NCBI RefSeq assembly: GCF_007860015.1
Contig: NZ_SJPS01000001.1
Span: 248,001-312,000 of the forward strand
DNA: 64,000 bases
Source of the DNA: Bythopirellula polymerisocia
GTDB lineage: Bacteria; Planctomycetota; Planctomycetia; Pirellulales; Lacipirellulaceae
Reading direction: 5' to 3'
Under the pieces are notes generated by a model. That model was not told where the DNA came from. It was given only the letters and a program-made list of their open reading frames with translations, and did no database searches. Positions 8,409 to 17,709 of this stretch are shown here, in pieces. A program made the position numbers and the translations under genes. Numbering within the stretch: the stretch's first letter is position 1; every line of letters starts with the position of its first letter.

Positions 8409-9254
8409 ATGTTATGCCGTTTGCTTCTGATCGCTGTGTTGTTTGGCGGATTTACGGCAATGGCCGTGGCTCAAAATCCTGATGAAGATGCCTTTGGTGG
8501 TTCCTCTGACAATGATGGTGCTCCCCGTGATCGTGGGGATCGTGGCCGGGGGGATAGCGGTGATCGAGGCGACAGGGGTGACCGAGGCAGGGGCCGGGGA
8601 CCTGCCCCTAATCTCATGTTCGAGGCCATTGATATCGATGGTGACGGCACTATTACCGCCAAAGAACTCAAACGAGCCATCGTCGGACTGAAAAAACTCG
8701 ATACCGACGGTGACGGCAATCTCACACTCGATGAAGTGACGCCCCAGCGAGGGCCCGGTGGACCCGGCGGCGACCCAAATCAATTCATCGACCGCATCAT
8801 GGAAAACGACCTCAATGGCGACGGACTGTTAACTCCTGACGAAGTCCCCGAGCAGTTAGCACGCATGTTGACTGGTGCGGACTTGAATGCCGACGGTGCA
8901 ATTGATCGCGCAGAACTCGGACAGGCAATGCAATCGATGCGCGATCGCCGGGGTGGGCCCGGTGGGCCAGGTGGATTTGGTGGTCGCGGTGCAGCGAGTA
9001 ATCCGGAAGATATGACTAAGCAACTCATGGCCGGTGACCGAAACGGCGATGGCATGCTTTCGCCTGACGAAGTATCCCCGCAAGCCCTTGGTATGTTGCG
9101 CGATGCAGATACCAACGGCGACGGCCATTTGAATGCCAAGGAAGTCCGGCAAGCGATGGAAACCGCGCGCGGGCGGATGCAGCGCTTTCAAGGAGGGCAG
9201 GGCCAAGGTGGGTTTGACCCCAGCGAGCGTGCGCGACGCCGGCCGCAGCAATGA
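8409..9254 (+). CDS. Secreted EF-hand protein with six calcium loops
   Basis: The protein has 281 residues. A signal peptide (MLCRLLLIAVLFGGFTAMAV, then AQ) is followed by an Arg/Asp/Gly-rich spacer with repeated R-G-D units, then six EF-hand loops: DIDGDGTITAKEL, DTDGDGNLTLDEV, DLNGDGLLTPDEV, DLNADGAIDRAEL, DRNGDGMLSPDEV and DTNGDGHLNAKEV, separated by Gly/Pro-rich linkers. All keep D at positions 1, 3 and 5 or close substitutes and an acidic residue at 12, so calcium binding is likely. GAGGAGA lies upstream of ATG 8409; the longer reading from 8343 would put non-signal residues before the leader. Role unknown; extracellular calcium binding is inferred. Confidence 0.85.
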   Translation: MLCRLLLIAVLFGGFTAMAVAQNPDEDAFGGSSDNDGAPRDRGDRGRGDSGDRGDRGDRGRGRGPAPNLMFEAIDIDGDGTITAKELKRAIVGLKKLDTDGDGNLTLDEVTPQRGPGGPGGDPNQFIDRIMENDLNGDGLLTPDEVPEQLARMLTGADLNADGAIDRAELGQAMQSMRDRRGGPGGPGGFGGRGAASNPEDMTKQLMAGDRNGDGMLSPDEVSPQALGMLRDADTNGDGHLNAKEVRQAMETARGRMQRFQGGQGQGGFDPSERARRRPQQ

Positions 9255-9266
9255 GGTGAATAGTAA

Positions 9267-10211
9267 CTAATTCACCGTTGCCACGGTTTCTGCTCCGTTC
9301 ATGGTGCCAAGGGCTTGGTAGACATCGAACTCAATGTTTTCGTCGACCGAGTGGACCGAGCCATCGCAGAGCAGAAACTGAGCAACGCCTGCGTGTGGGG
9401 CTGCCACATCGCGGTCGTCACTCTCGGGATGGTTCGGTGTGTGGCCGGTCTGAAAGAGGACCATGTGACCATGGTCGTCTGTGGGGTCAGTAATTTCGCG
9501 GACCGCGCCAGCCCAAGTCGTTTCGTATTCGACATGTACGCCATGCACACCTGCGGTGCGGAAGGGTCCGTTTTGCCGCTCGCCGAGCATGAGAGTGTTA
9601 GAAGTGCCGTCGGAGATTTCTGCCAGCCTCGTTTCACTATTGCGATAAAAGGGCGCCCAAGCTCCTTGAAAGGGTCCAAATGGATTTGTGTCCCCCAGCG
9701 TTTGCTCCTGATCGTCGTCCAGATCGGGCGCGCCGAAATTCGCCACATAGCAGGCCATCGCATAGCGCTCGTTTTCTTGCATCTCGACAAAGTTGGTGGG
9801 TGACAAGTCATCAGTTGGGCAAAGTAGCGTTTCGATGTGCTGTTCCCGCACCATGGCGTTGACATTGTCGAATATCGGTTTGTCGAAATCGAATTGATCG
9901 TACATGGTGCGAAGCTCCATGAATGGTAAGAGCCATGCGCCCCACGAGTAGCCGCGATCATTGCCCTCAGGACCTTGCAGATATTCGTAGCCCGGTGGCA
10001 GATGGCGCAGGGAGGATTCATAGTTGTGCATCGCCAAGCCCACCTGCCGCAGGTTGTTCTTGCATGAGTTCTTGCGCGCCGCTTCACGGGCCGCTTGGAC
10101 GGCAGGAAGCAAGAGTGCCACGAGTACGCCGATGATGGCGATCACGACCAAAAGTTCTACCAGGGTAAAACCGCGAAGAGTGATTTGAGGTTGATCTGAC
10201 TTACGAAGCAT
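9267..10211 (-). CDS. DUF1559 pseudopilin-like protein
   Basis: This 314-residue protein opens with a prepilin signal ([20 protein letters not shown]), here with the usual Gly at -1, then [20 protein letters not shown] and the family's C-terminal H-X9-DG element (PHAGVAQFLLCDGSVHSVDE). It follows the His-rich lipoprotein gene by five bases on the same strand, so the two are probably co-transcribed, repeating the pairing of DUF1559 with a small lipoprotein at 1575-3144. Confidence 0.88.
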   Translation of the reverse strand: MLRKSDQPQITLRGFTLVELLVVIAIIGVLVALLLPAVQAAREAARKNSCKNNLRQVGLAMHNYESSLRHLPPGYEYLQGPEGNDRGYSWGAWLLPFMELRTMYDQFDFDKPIFDNVNAMVREQHIETLLCPTDDLSPTNFVEMQENERYAMACYVANFGAPDLDDDQEQTLGDTNPFGPFQGAWAPFYRNSETRLAEISDGTSNTLMLGERQNGPFRTAGVHGVHVEYETTWAGAVREITDPTDDHGHMVLFQTGHTPNHPESDDRDVAAPHAGVAQFLLCDGSVHSVDENIEFDVYQALGTMNGAETVATVN

Positions 10212-10216
10212 TTGTT

Positions 10217-10477
10217 TTATCTTTCGTGATTCTCAGTGTCCGCAACTGGGGTTTCGTTTATTTGTGGTTCATCTTCTGTGTTACGCTGGTGCAGGTGTGC
10301 GTGGGTGTGGGCGGTTGATTGGGTGAGTTCGTGATCATGGTCGTGAGCGATTTCTGCTCCATGAACGTGATAATGTGTGTGGTCGTCGTCGACCATAGTT
10401 GGGGAGTTGTCCTCCTGCATACTGCAGCCCAAGAGCAAGATTAACATCAAGGATCTTAGGAGTTTGAGCGGGATCAT
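10217..10477 (-). CDS. His-rich lipoprotein
   Basis: A short leader ends in a lipobox (LILLLGC, then SMQED), followed by about 60 residues with many His and acidic residues: DDDHTHYHVHG, HDHDHE and HTHAHLHQ. Such tracts are typical of zinc- or nickel-binding segments, so metal capture or sensing in the envelope is plausible but inferred from composition. An in-frame GTG lies two codons upstream of the chosen ATG, and neither has a clear ribosome binding site. The gene precedes the DUF1559 gene by five bases. Confidence 0.68.
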   Translation of the reverse strand: MIPLKLLRSLMLILLLGCSMQEDNSPTMVDDDHTHYHVHGAEIAHDHDHELTQSTAHTHAHLHQRNTEDEPQINETPVADTENHER

Positions 10478-10755
10478 ATTCACAACTCGAGCAAAGTCAA
10501 TTCTTCCAAAGATTTACTCCATTGTTGGTGAGCTGGCTTACATTTGGCAAGGGTTCGTTTCTCTGGATGGGTTCGCATTGGCTGCTCCCAAGATACTACC
10601 CGAGTTGGAGAGGAGTTGGATTTGGGTTTCTTCCATATGGGGAGATAATCCAGGTGACAAATTGTCATTTTTGTGCTGCGCGGGGAAGTTCCGCGCTCCG
10701 CTGCGCCGAGCTCAACTCGACTACCGCGTTGCGGCTAACAAATCTTGAAATCTGC

Positions 10756-10784
10756 TTGACAGGCACGAAGTGTCGTGTTACCGT
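10756..10784 (+). promoter_or_regulatory. Candidate sigma70-type promoter of the GntR-ABC operon
   Basis: TTGACA at 10756-10761 matches the -35 consensus exactly. With 17 bases spacing the -10 would be TACCGT (10779-10784), a weak match. It lies about 70 bases before the gntR start and overlaps the inverted repeat at 10783-10800. Confidence 0.5.
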
Positions 10785-10800
10785 ACTATCTCAGTAGTAC
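10783..10800. promoter_or_regulatory. Inverted repeat GTACTA-N6-TAGTAC, putative GntR operator
   Basis: A perfect 6-bp dyad with a 6-base spacer sits directly downstream of the candidate -35/-10 pair and 50 bases before the gntR start. YtrA-type regulators usually repress their own operon from such sites. The assignment is inferred from position and symmetry. Confidence 0.55.
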
Positions 10801-10850
10801 AGTTAACTTATTTTTCGTATAGTTCACAGGCTGGAAGCCTGCGCCACAAG

Positions 10851-11240
10851 ATGTTTCTCCATATCGAAACCGATAACGGTCTGGCCGTTTACGATCAAAT
10901 AGTCCGGCAGGTGAAATTTGCCGTGGCCGACGGGGCGCTCTCTGCCGGCGAGATGGTCTCCAGTGTAAGGGAGTTAGCCAAGGAGCTGGCGATCAATCCT
11001 AACACGGTCGCCCGGGCTTATCGGCAGTTGCAGGACGACGGGGTTCTCTCCCAGGTGCGAGGTACAGGGCTCGTTGTTGAGAATGGCGCTAAGCGGGCCT
11101 GCATGGCCGAGCGAAAACGACTCATTCGCGCCCGTTTGCACGACGTACTTGTTGAAGCGCATCAGAGTGGGCTCGATGAATCTCAGATTCAGGAACTTAT
11201 CCAAGATGAATTGCAGGCCGCGCGTCGGCCAGCCAAATGA
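10851..11240 (+). CDS. GntR-family regulator, YtrA subfamily
   Basis: The protein has 129 residues, the short length typical of YtrA-type GntR proteins that lack a large effector domain. The winged helix covers residues about 8-75: AVYDQIVRQVKFAVADGALS, then SVRELAKELAINPNTVARAY and LQDDGVLSQVRGTGLVV. The C-terminal 50 residues are helical, as expected for the small dimerisation part. The ATG at 10851 begins the conserved domain; the longer frame from 10770 would run over the candidate promoter. It is 8 bases upstream of the ABC ATPase gene, so it probably controls its own ABC transporter. Confidence 0.88.
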   Translation: MFLHIETDNGLAVYDQIVRQVKFAVADGALSAGEMVSSVRELAKELAINPNTVARAYRQLQDDGVLSQVRGTGLVVENGAKRACMAERKRLIRARLHDVLVEAHQSGLDESQIQELIQDELQAARRPAK

Positions 11241-11248
11241 GGTGATCT

Positions 11249-12190
11249 ATGAATCCAGTCATTGAAATCTCGCGCGTCACTAAACGATTTGGTAGCCACA
11301 CGGCACTCTCAGATGTGTCGCTCACCGTGCCAACGGGGACGGTATTTGCACTATTGGGTGAAAACGGCGCCGGCAAGACGACCACGATCAAACTCCTCCT
11401 TGGACTCGAAGAGGCCGACTGCGGCTCGCTACGCGTGCTGGGACTCGACTGCCGGCGAGAGGCCGAGGAAATTCGCCGCCGGGTCGGATACGTTCCTGAG
11501 CAACCCGCACTCTACGACTGGATGACAGCGAGCGAAATTGGGTGGTTTACGGCTGGATTTTATCCAGAGCCCTACGAACAGGAATATCGCAAACTGCTCG
11601 AACGGTTTCGTGTGCCGTTGGGAAGGAAGATCTCGCAAATGTCCAAAGGAATGCGGGCGAAGGTCTCGCTGTCGCTCTCCCTGGCCCATCAACCGGAGCT
11701 TTTGATTCTCGATGAACCGACCTCAGGACTCGATACGTTGGTGCGGCGCGAGTTTCTCGAGAGTATGGTCGACATTGCCGCCGCGGGGCGTACAGTACTC
11801 CTCTCCAGCCATCAGATCGGCGAGGTGGAACGCGTAGCCGACATCGTGGCGATTGTTCGCGAAGGGGAACTCTTGGTGGTCGAATCGCTCGACACGCTCA
11901 AGTGCCAAATCCGTGAGTTGACTATCACGATGAGCGGCAGCCGTCCACCGGAATTGCCTTGTGATACTCTCTCTCGTCGGCAAAGGGGCCGGCAATGGCA
12001 GTTCTTGGTTCGCACACTGCAGAACACCGATTTCGACGACCTCAGCAAACAGCCGGAAGTCGTCGCCGTCGAAACCCGCACTCCTTCGCTCGAAGAAATT
12101 TTCGTGGCTTACATGCAGAGTGACAAACGAGAAGGAAGCAATGTGGAGGAAGAGTCGCGAAATTACGACCCGGCGGAGGTGCAACCATGA
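11249..12190 (+). CDS. ABC transporter ATP-binding protein
   Basis: The protein has 313 residues with all ABC ATPase motifs: Walker A GENGAGKTT (about residue 38), Q-loop region YVPEQPALYDWM, signature MSKGMRAKVSLSLSLAH in place of LSGGQ as is usual in this subfamily, Walker B LLILDEPTSGLD and H-loop LSSHQ. A C-terminal domain of about 90 residues follows, as in YtrB- and CcmA-like proteins. It should energise the permease encoded next, whose start overlaps this stop by four bases (ATGA). Confidence 0.92.
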   Translation: MNPVIEISRVTKRFGSHTALSDVSLTVPTGTVFALLGENGAGKTTTIKLLLGLEEADCGSLRVLGLDCRREAEEIRRRVGYVPEQPALYDWMTASEIGWFTAGFYPEPYEQEYRKLLERFRVPLGRKISQMSKGMRAKVSLSLSLAHQPELLILDEPTSGLDTLVRREFLESMVDIAAAGRTVLLSSHQIGEVERVADIVAIVREGELLVVESLDTLKCQIRELTITMSGSRPPELPCDTLSRRQRGRQWQFLVRTLQNTDFDDLSKQPEVVAVETRTPSLEEIFVAYMQSDKREGSNVEEESRNYDPAEVQP

Positions 12191-15100
12191 GCAGCTTGGC
12201 GCTTGCCGAAACGACTCGTCCACCTGACAAGGCCCAACTCAACAAAGCATTGTGGGTACGCTTCGCCTGGAAAGAGTACCGCATGTTGCGCGGATTCTGG
12301 CTGGCGATTTTGGTGCTCGGCGCGGTGGGGCAATGGGTCTCAACGCTGATGATGATAAATGATTACCTTATTCCCAGCTGGTTGTTTAGTTCTGCGTGGG
12401 GAGCGGCGGCGCTGTATGCCGTGGGGGCGGCGGTCACACTGTTTGGGGCTGAGAACGAAGAGCGGACGCGGGGCTTTTTGCAACTTCTGCCGGGTCTCTG
12501 GCAGCCGATATTTTTTGCCAAGCTGGCGGTCGCTGTTGGTAGCGCGGTATTGCTCGCTGGAGTGTTGTGCCTCACCGGTTGGATGATCGCGGGTTTTGTT
12601 TGGCCCGCCGCGGAACAGTGCATACTCTCGCTCACTGTTGCCGGAGTGGCGATCGTGGAAGCCACTGTTTGGGGCTTGCTGTTCTCACTTCTATGGAAAC
12701 AACCACTCATGGCGGCAGTCGCGGCAATGGCAGTTGCTTCTTTCGGTTCGCAGTTGGCGGTTCTAGCCACGCCCCTTGCACGAGACTCGTTCAGTGCCGA
12801 ATCCTATCAAGCGGCCATACCGATGCGACTGGCGATTTGTCTGGTAGTATTCGTTGTGGATGTATTGATTGGAAGTCAGTGGCTTGCACCGTTGGGACTA
12901 GTGGGAAAGCGGCGGAAAGAGGCTTCCAGCGAGTTTTCTCTGGTCACCGCTAAGTCGCAAGCGGCTGTGAAATCGGAGTTTCAGCCATGGCGGCGACGGA
13001 TGTTTGTGCGGTTGTTATGGCAGACGTGGCGAGAGTCGCGGGTAGCGATTCTGACCGCGACTGGGCTCGGTCTCTTGCTGACCGTTTCCTGCTTTATACC
13101 TGCAACACTACTCGGTCAGGGAGGTTCTTCTCCACCTTGGCAGATTTTCTTTTTGCTAATCCTCCCCGCGTTGTTCGGGGCGTTGGTGTTCCGCGGTGAT
13201 CAGAAGCGGAACCATCGGCTCTTTTTGGCAACACATTCCGCGCGTCCGCGACTGGTGTGGCTGGCGCGACAGATCGTGTGGCTGGGAGCACTCCTCATCG
13301 TATTGCATGTGATTCGATTTAGCTTTTGGAGGATTATCCCAATGGAGACAGCCAGGCAGATCGCTTCCTCTCTCGCAGAATTTGGAAGTAATTTTGAATT
13401 TCGAGGAGACTATTACAAAGTATCAGAGTGGTTGCAAAGGTGGTGGCATGGTCAAGTGATAGGCGCAAACCGCAGGATGGCTTTAGGGGCTTGGAGTGCA
13501 GTGTTGGCAGCATACAGTTTGGGTCAGTTCTTTTCGCTGACATTTAAGCGGGAGGTTCTGGCTGGTTTTCTTGCGATATTGTTCTCAGTCTTGCTGGCTG
13601 CGTGGTCGCTGGTGGTCTTCGTTTGGCAGTTGAATCCTCTTGCGTTTGTGCTGCCACTTGCAGTCGCATCGCTGGCCGCAACATTGTTGCGGATGCCTTA
13701 CTGGCTCGTGGAAAGAGGGTCGCTACGGTATTGGCTGTTGCCGGCCCTATCGCTGGGTTTGCCCTTACTGTTTATTTCGCTCTATCTCCCTTTAGCACGG
13801 TTGCGGCAAATCGACTTGCCTATGCCGCGATTTCGTTTTCAACAGGCACCATTTGAAGCTACTCTGAAAATCTATGAACAAGGCCAACTTGATCGTCAAG
13901 AGTCAATTGTTCGCTTCGAACGGATTGCAGGAATTGCTGAGGAGGAGCTTGAAGCAGAATCTATTCGAATGCAGAGCTTCGCTGAAATCACCGTTGATGG
14001 AAAGACCTTTGAAGAATTCGGCATCAGTCCTACTGAAGTGGAAGAATACAGTTTCGGTAGTAAGAAATCGCTGGAGCCTAGTGTGAGGAAAACCTTAAAT
14101 AGATTCGAGCATAAAAAACGTGAATCTTACCAAGCTTTTAAAGAAGCACATCTGGCAATTGTTGTGGAAAAGCTCCAAGAAGTGGAGTTTCCAGTACCGC
14201 TTTATAATGCGAAGAAGCAAAATCGAAATCTTCCTAGTGCGAATTTACTTTTGAATCTTGTCGAAGATGTCGAGCGACGAATGGAAGCAAATGAGCTCGA
14301 GGATGCATGGATACGCTTGCAATTCGTTCTTTCCATCGACTCCGAAGATTTTCTCGAAAGGAAATGGTTCGAGAATAAACTCCGCGATTGGGCATCGCAT
14401 CCTCAGCAAACCAGTGAACGAATTAAGTTTGCAGTAGCTGGGTTAGAGAGCATCTTTTCAGCACTACCGCATCCCCAAGATTATATTCTGCAGGACTATC
14501 TGAAAACGCGTGATGTGATACTTGAAAAGCAACTACCGCAATATTTGAATGACCGGAATTCCCAATATTTCGCTTTCTTGGCAAACAAATTTCCCTGGGA
14601 GAGCGAACGAGCCTTGCAGGCACTCGATTATTTCGCGAGGCAAGCCCTGAACTATTGCGATGCCGTCGTGACACTTCCCAACGGGATGTCAACTGGTGCG
14701 GATGTCACGCCTAGATCGATCCGAGATCTCTTACTGAAAGCGCCCTACTCCAAACTCTTTGCCATAAATAGGGGTGTATTCGAGGACGATTGGCAAGAAT
14801 TTGCCAGGGCTTGTAACTTGACCTACGTCGGATATACGAGCTTTCTCGCCGCAAAGGAATTCGGCAACAGCGGTGATTTCCATCATTTGCTAAATGATTG
14901 GGCCATTGCAGAAACCAAGCGGCGGGCACTCTTGATCGAACTTGCGCTACTCGCCTATCGACTTGATCATCGGGAGTACCCCGAGAAGCTTGCCGAGTTG
15001 GTCCCAGAGTATCTCGCGAAGATGCAATTGGATCCGTATTCTGGTGAAGATTTTCAGTATCGACCGGAAGGGTTGAAACATCCGTTACTTTATCATGCAG

Positions 15101-15414
15101 ATGAAAGCACAGTTTTGAGTGAATTACCTGCAGAGTCACCGCTGTTTTGGAGTGTCGGGATCTTCGATTGCCGATTGGAAAAACTGTCAAACTATGCTGA
15201 TCTCTCCAGCTACTACGAAAAAGAGTTTGGTATGAGCGGTGGTTATGGTGGCGATGGGAGCTATGGTGAAGTCAACGTCGAAGAACCAGAGAATATCGAG
15301 CCACTTCCTGAAGGCCACATCGTTTATCAATTTCGCGGGAAAAACTCTGAGGAGTACAATCCGCACAATCTAGTATTTCCCTTGTCTAGGAAGCAAGCGG
15401 AGCAGAACCCGTAA
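12187..15414 (+). CDS. Very large ABC-2 type permease with soluble C-terminal region
   Basis: The protein has 1075 residues. The first 530 or so contain many membrane helices in two blocks (from FWLAILVLGAVGQWVSTLMM on, then after a basic cytoplasmic stretch near residue 260, and a last pair near 510), the pattern of an ABC-2 permease duplicated or extended. After residue about 550 the chain is soluble and charged, about 500 residues long, with helical segments, and a C-terminal part (ETKRRALLIELALLAYRLDH, then REYPEKLAELVPEYL and LDPYSGEDFQYR) of a kind often seen in planctomycete proteins. Its substrate is unknown. It is two to three times longer than ordinary ABC-2 permeases. Confidence 0.8.
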   Translation: MSSLALAETTRPPDKAQLNKALWVRFAWKEYRMLRGFWLAILVLGAVGQWVSTLMMINDYLIPSWLFSSAWGAAALYAVGAAVTLFGAENEERTRGFLQLLPGLWQPIFFAKLAVAVGSAVLLAGVLCLTGWMIAGFVWPAAEQCILSLTVAGVAIVEATVWGLLFSLLWKQPLMAAVAAMAVASFGSQLAVLATPLARDSFSAESYQAAIPMRLAICLVVFVVDVLIGSQWLAPLGLVGKRRKEASSEFSLVTAKSQAAVKSEFQPWRRRMFVRLLWQTWRESRVAILTATGLGLLLTVSCFIPATLLGQGGSSPPWQIFFLLILPALFGALVFRGDQKRNHRLFLATHSARPRLVWLARQIVWLGALLIVLHVIRFSFWRIIPMETARQIASSLAEFGSNFEFRGDYYKVSEWLQRWWHGQVIGANRRMALGAWSAVLAAYSLGQFFSLTFKREVLAGFLAILFSVLLAAWSLVVFVWQLNPLAFVLPLAVASLAATLLRMPYWLVERGSLRYWLLPALSLGLPLLFISLYLPLARLRQIDLPMPRFRFQQAPFEATLKIYEQGQLDRQESIVRFERIAGIAEEELEAESIRMQSFAEITVDGKTFEEFGISPTEVEEYSFGSKKSLEPSVRKTLNRFEHKKRESYQAFKEAHLAIVVEKLQEVEFPVPLYNAKKQNRNLPSANLLLNLVEDVERRMEANELEDAWIRLQFVLSIDSEDFLERKWFENKLRDWASHPQQTSERIKFAVAGLESIFSALPHPQDYILQDYLKTRDVILEKQLPQYLNDRNSQYFAFLANKFPWESERALQALDYFARQALNYCDAVVTLPNGMSTGADVTPRSIRDLLLKAPYSKLFAINRGVFEDDWQEFARACNLTYVGYTSFLAAKEFGNSGDFHHLLNDWAIAETKRRALLIELALLAYRLDHREYPEKLAELVPEYLAKMQLDPYSGEDFQYRPEGLKHPLLYHADESTVLSELPAESPLFWSVGIFDCRLEKLSNYADLSSYYEKEFGMSGGYGGDGSYGEVNVEEPENIEPLPEGHIVYQFRGKNSEEYNPHNLVFPLSRKQAEQNP

Positions 15415-15499
15415 GCCGGAAGGAGTTCTGCGAGTTCCGGCATATTTTGGGCGTAAACCTTGGCAATGCCGGAACTGCCTAGAGCTTGTTCCGGCCTAC
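15411..15499. repeat. Nested palindromic intergenic repeat, copy 2
   Basis: It has the same outer (GTAAGCCGGAA / TTCCGGCCTAC) and inner (CGAGTTCCGGCA / TGCCGGAACT) arms as 244-330, with a differing central loop. It overlaps the permease stop codon and may be transcribed as its 3' end. Confidence 0.75.
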
Positions 15500-15545
15500 A
15501 GCTTGCGTTCCGCTCCGACTCGCTAGTGGCGTCGCGGCAAACAAG

Positions 15546-15576
15546 GAGCCGGGTCGAAGCTTATGCGACCCGGCTC
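15546..15576 (-). terminator. Terminator hairpin of pckG
   Basis: GAGCCGGGTCG and CGACCCGGCTC form an 11-bp perfect stem with a 9-base loop, 12 bases past the pckG stop. On the minus strand it is followed by CTTGTTTG, a moderate T-rich tail. Confidence 0.7.
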
Positions 15577-15587
15577 GCTCATCACTC

Positions 15588-17456
15588 TTACTTTTCTTCG
15601 TCCTTGCTGCTGGATTCCCAGTGCTCGGGCGAACGCCACAGGCCGGAGAGCAAAAGCTCGCGAATGAAGGTCATTTCCTTAGGCAGGCGGTCGTACAGCT
15701 TGAAGAACAGTTCGTCGTGGGAAGCGATCTCCTTCATCCAATCGCCCCGATCGACGCTCATCAGTTGTTTGAACTGCTCCTCGGAGAAGTCCAGTCCTTT
15801 CCATTCGAGGTCCTTATAACGGGGCATCCAACCCAAGGGGCATTCGATGCTGGCGGCTTTTCCCTGAGATCGCTCGACGACCCATTGCAGGATTCGCATG
15901 TTGTCGCCAAAGCCGGGCCAGAGAAAGTTGCCTTCCGCATCCTTCCGGAACCAGTTCACATTGAAAATCCGTGGTGGATTCGGGAGTTTGCGGCCAAAAT
16001 CCAACCAGTGGCCCAGGTAATCTCCCATGTGGTAGCCACAGAACGGGAGCATTGCAAAAGGATCGCGCCGGACTTCGCCGAGTTGACCAAAGGCAGCAGC
16101 GGTCATTTCCGAACCCATCGTGGCACCCGTGTAGACACCAAAAGCCCAATTAAAGGACTGGTAGACCAGCGGCAACACGGTGCTGCGTCGGCCACCAAAG
16201 ATGAATGCCGAGATCGGCACGCCCTTGGGATTGTCGTACTCGGGGTCGGCACAGGGGCATTGTGAGAGCGGGGCAGTGAAGCGGCTGTTGGCATGGGCCG
16301 CCTTCTTGTCGCTCTTTGGTGTCCAGTCGTTCCCTTGCCAGTCGATGGCATGCGCGGGGGGCGGGCCGTCCATTCCTTCCCACCAGATGTCACCATCGTC
16401 TTTGAGGGCCACGTTGGTAAAGATCGTGTTTTCGCGGATCGATGCCATCGCATTGGGGTTGGTCTTTTCGTTGGTTCCTGGGGCTACGCCAAAGAAGCCC
16501 GCCTCCGGATTGATCGCATAGATCTGCCCGTCATCGCTTGGCTTGATCCAGGCAATATCATCGCCGACGCAAGTGACTTCCCAGCCATCATCTTGAAATT
16601 CCTTGGGAGGAATCAGCATGGCAAAATTGGTTTTGCCACACGCGCTGGGGAATGCCGCGGCGACGTAGGTCTTCCTGCCTTCGGGATTCTTGACCCCGGT
16701 GATGAGCATGTGCTCGGCGAGCCACCCTTGCTCGCGGGCCAAGACCGACGCGATTCGCAGAGCGAAACATTTCTTGCCCAAGAGGGCGTTGCCGCCGTAA
16801 CCGGAACCGTAACTCCATATCGCTCTTTCTTCGGGGAAATGGACGATGTATTTGTTCTGGGGATCGGGACTGCATGGCCATGCAACATCTTCCACTCCTG
16901 GGTTGAGAGGCATGCCGACCGAGTGCATACACTTGATATAATCCCCCTCCCCCAGAGCCTCGAGCACCGCAGTTCCCATGCGGGTCATGATCCGCATGTT
17001 AGTAACGACATATGGGGAATCGGTAATCTGAATGCCGATGTGGGCGATAGGCGAACCGATGGGACCCATGCTGAAAGGAATCACATAAAGCGTGCGTCCC
17101 TTCATGCACCCCTCGAATTTTGGGGTCAAGAGGGCCTTCATCTCCTTGGGGGCCATCCAGTTGTTGGTTGGGCCAGCATCGTTCTTGCTGAGTGAGCAGA
17201 TATAGGTGCGATCTTCGACCCGGGCGACGTCGCTCGGATGGCTGCGAGCCAGAAATGAATTGGGACGCAAATCAGGATTCAAGCGGATGAACGTGCCACT
17301 CTCGACCATTTCTTCACAGAGCCGGTCATATTCCTCCTGAGTGCCATCACACCATTGCACCTCTTCCGGCTGGCACAGAGCGACCATTTTGTCGACCCAT
17401 TTGATTAATTCGTTGTTCTTGACTGCATGGGGAACTTCGACCGTGGCAGTAGACAT
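15588..17456 (-). CDS. pckG: Phosphoenolpyruvate carboxykinase (GTP)
   Basis: The protein has 622 residues, the usual length for the GTP-dependent family. It interconverts oxaloacetate plus GTP with phosphoenolpyruvate, CO2 and GDP, the first committed step of gluconeogenesis. Visible hallmarks are the P-loop with reactive Cys, [16 protein letters not shown]; the metal/substrate region [14 protein letters not shown]; the substrate Arg region [14 protein letters not shown]; and [13 protein letters not shown]. The start at 17456 has AGGAGAAA upstream; a longer reading from 17492 is less likely. The gene is single, with its own terminator. Confidence 0.97.
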   Translation of the reverse strand: MSTATVEVPHAVKNNELIKWVDKMVALCQPEEVQWCDGTQEEYDRLCEEMVESGTFIRLNPDLRPNSFLARSHPSDVARVEDRTYICSLSKNDAGPTNNWMAPKEMKALLTPKFEGCMKGRTLYVIPFSMGPIGSPIAHIGIQITDSPYVVTNMRIMTRMGTAVLEALGEGDYIKCMHSVGMPLNPGVEDVAWPCSPDPQNKYIVHFPEERAIWSYGSGYGGNALLGKKCFALRIASVLAREQGWLAEHMLITGVKNPEGRKTYVAAAFPSACGKTNFAMLIPPKEFQDDGWEVTCVGDDIAWIKPSDDGQIYAINPEAGFFGVAPGTNEKTNPNAMASIRENTIFTNVALKDDGDIWWEGMDGPPPAHAIDWQGNDWTPKSDKKAAHANSRFTAPLSQCPCADPEYDNPKGVPISAFIFGGRRSTVLPLVYQSFNWAFGVYTGATMGSEMTAAAFGQLGEVRRDPFAMLPFCGYHMGDYLGHWLDFGRKLPNPPRIFNVNWFRKDAEGNFLWPGFGDNMRILQWVVERSQGKAASIECPLGWMPRYKDLEWKGLDFSEEQFKQLMSVDRGDWMKEIASHDELFFKLYDRLPKEMTFIRELLLSGLWRSPEHWESSSKDEEK

Positions 17457-17709
17457 CGCCGTTTCTCCTGATATTGAGTTGACAGACCGCATCCAAACGC
17501 TGTGCGTTAATTGATTGATTTGCAGACTTAATTGTGACGTTTCCGTTGGTTGTAACGCAACTCCCAGGCCAAAAGGAAAATTGCCCAGAAGTCGAATATT
17601 CTGGTAGAAGGAATTCCTGCGGGTGCTGTTTCGCCCGGATCTGGCACTAGAGTGTGCGGATATGGCACAGTGTGCAGATTTGAATCAGTAATAAAGATGA
17701 ATCGCGCAG
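17457..17709. other. Intergenic region, no gene seen
   Basis: The 253 bases upstream of pckG presumably hold its promoter. A minus-strand frame at 17528-17713 has no coding features. Confidence 0.45.

Noticed and set aside
10480-10668. 62-codon minus-strand frame before the His-rich lipoprotein gene
   Set aside because: No ribosome binding site, no signal or domain; composition looks non-coding.
15486-17195. Long plus-strand open frames antisense to pckG
   Set aside because: They lie wholly opposite a well-supported enzyme gene, have no ribosome binding site and no recognisable protein; long antisense frames are a side effect of its codon use.
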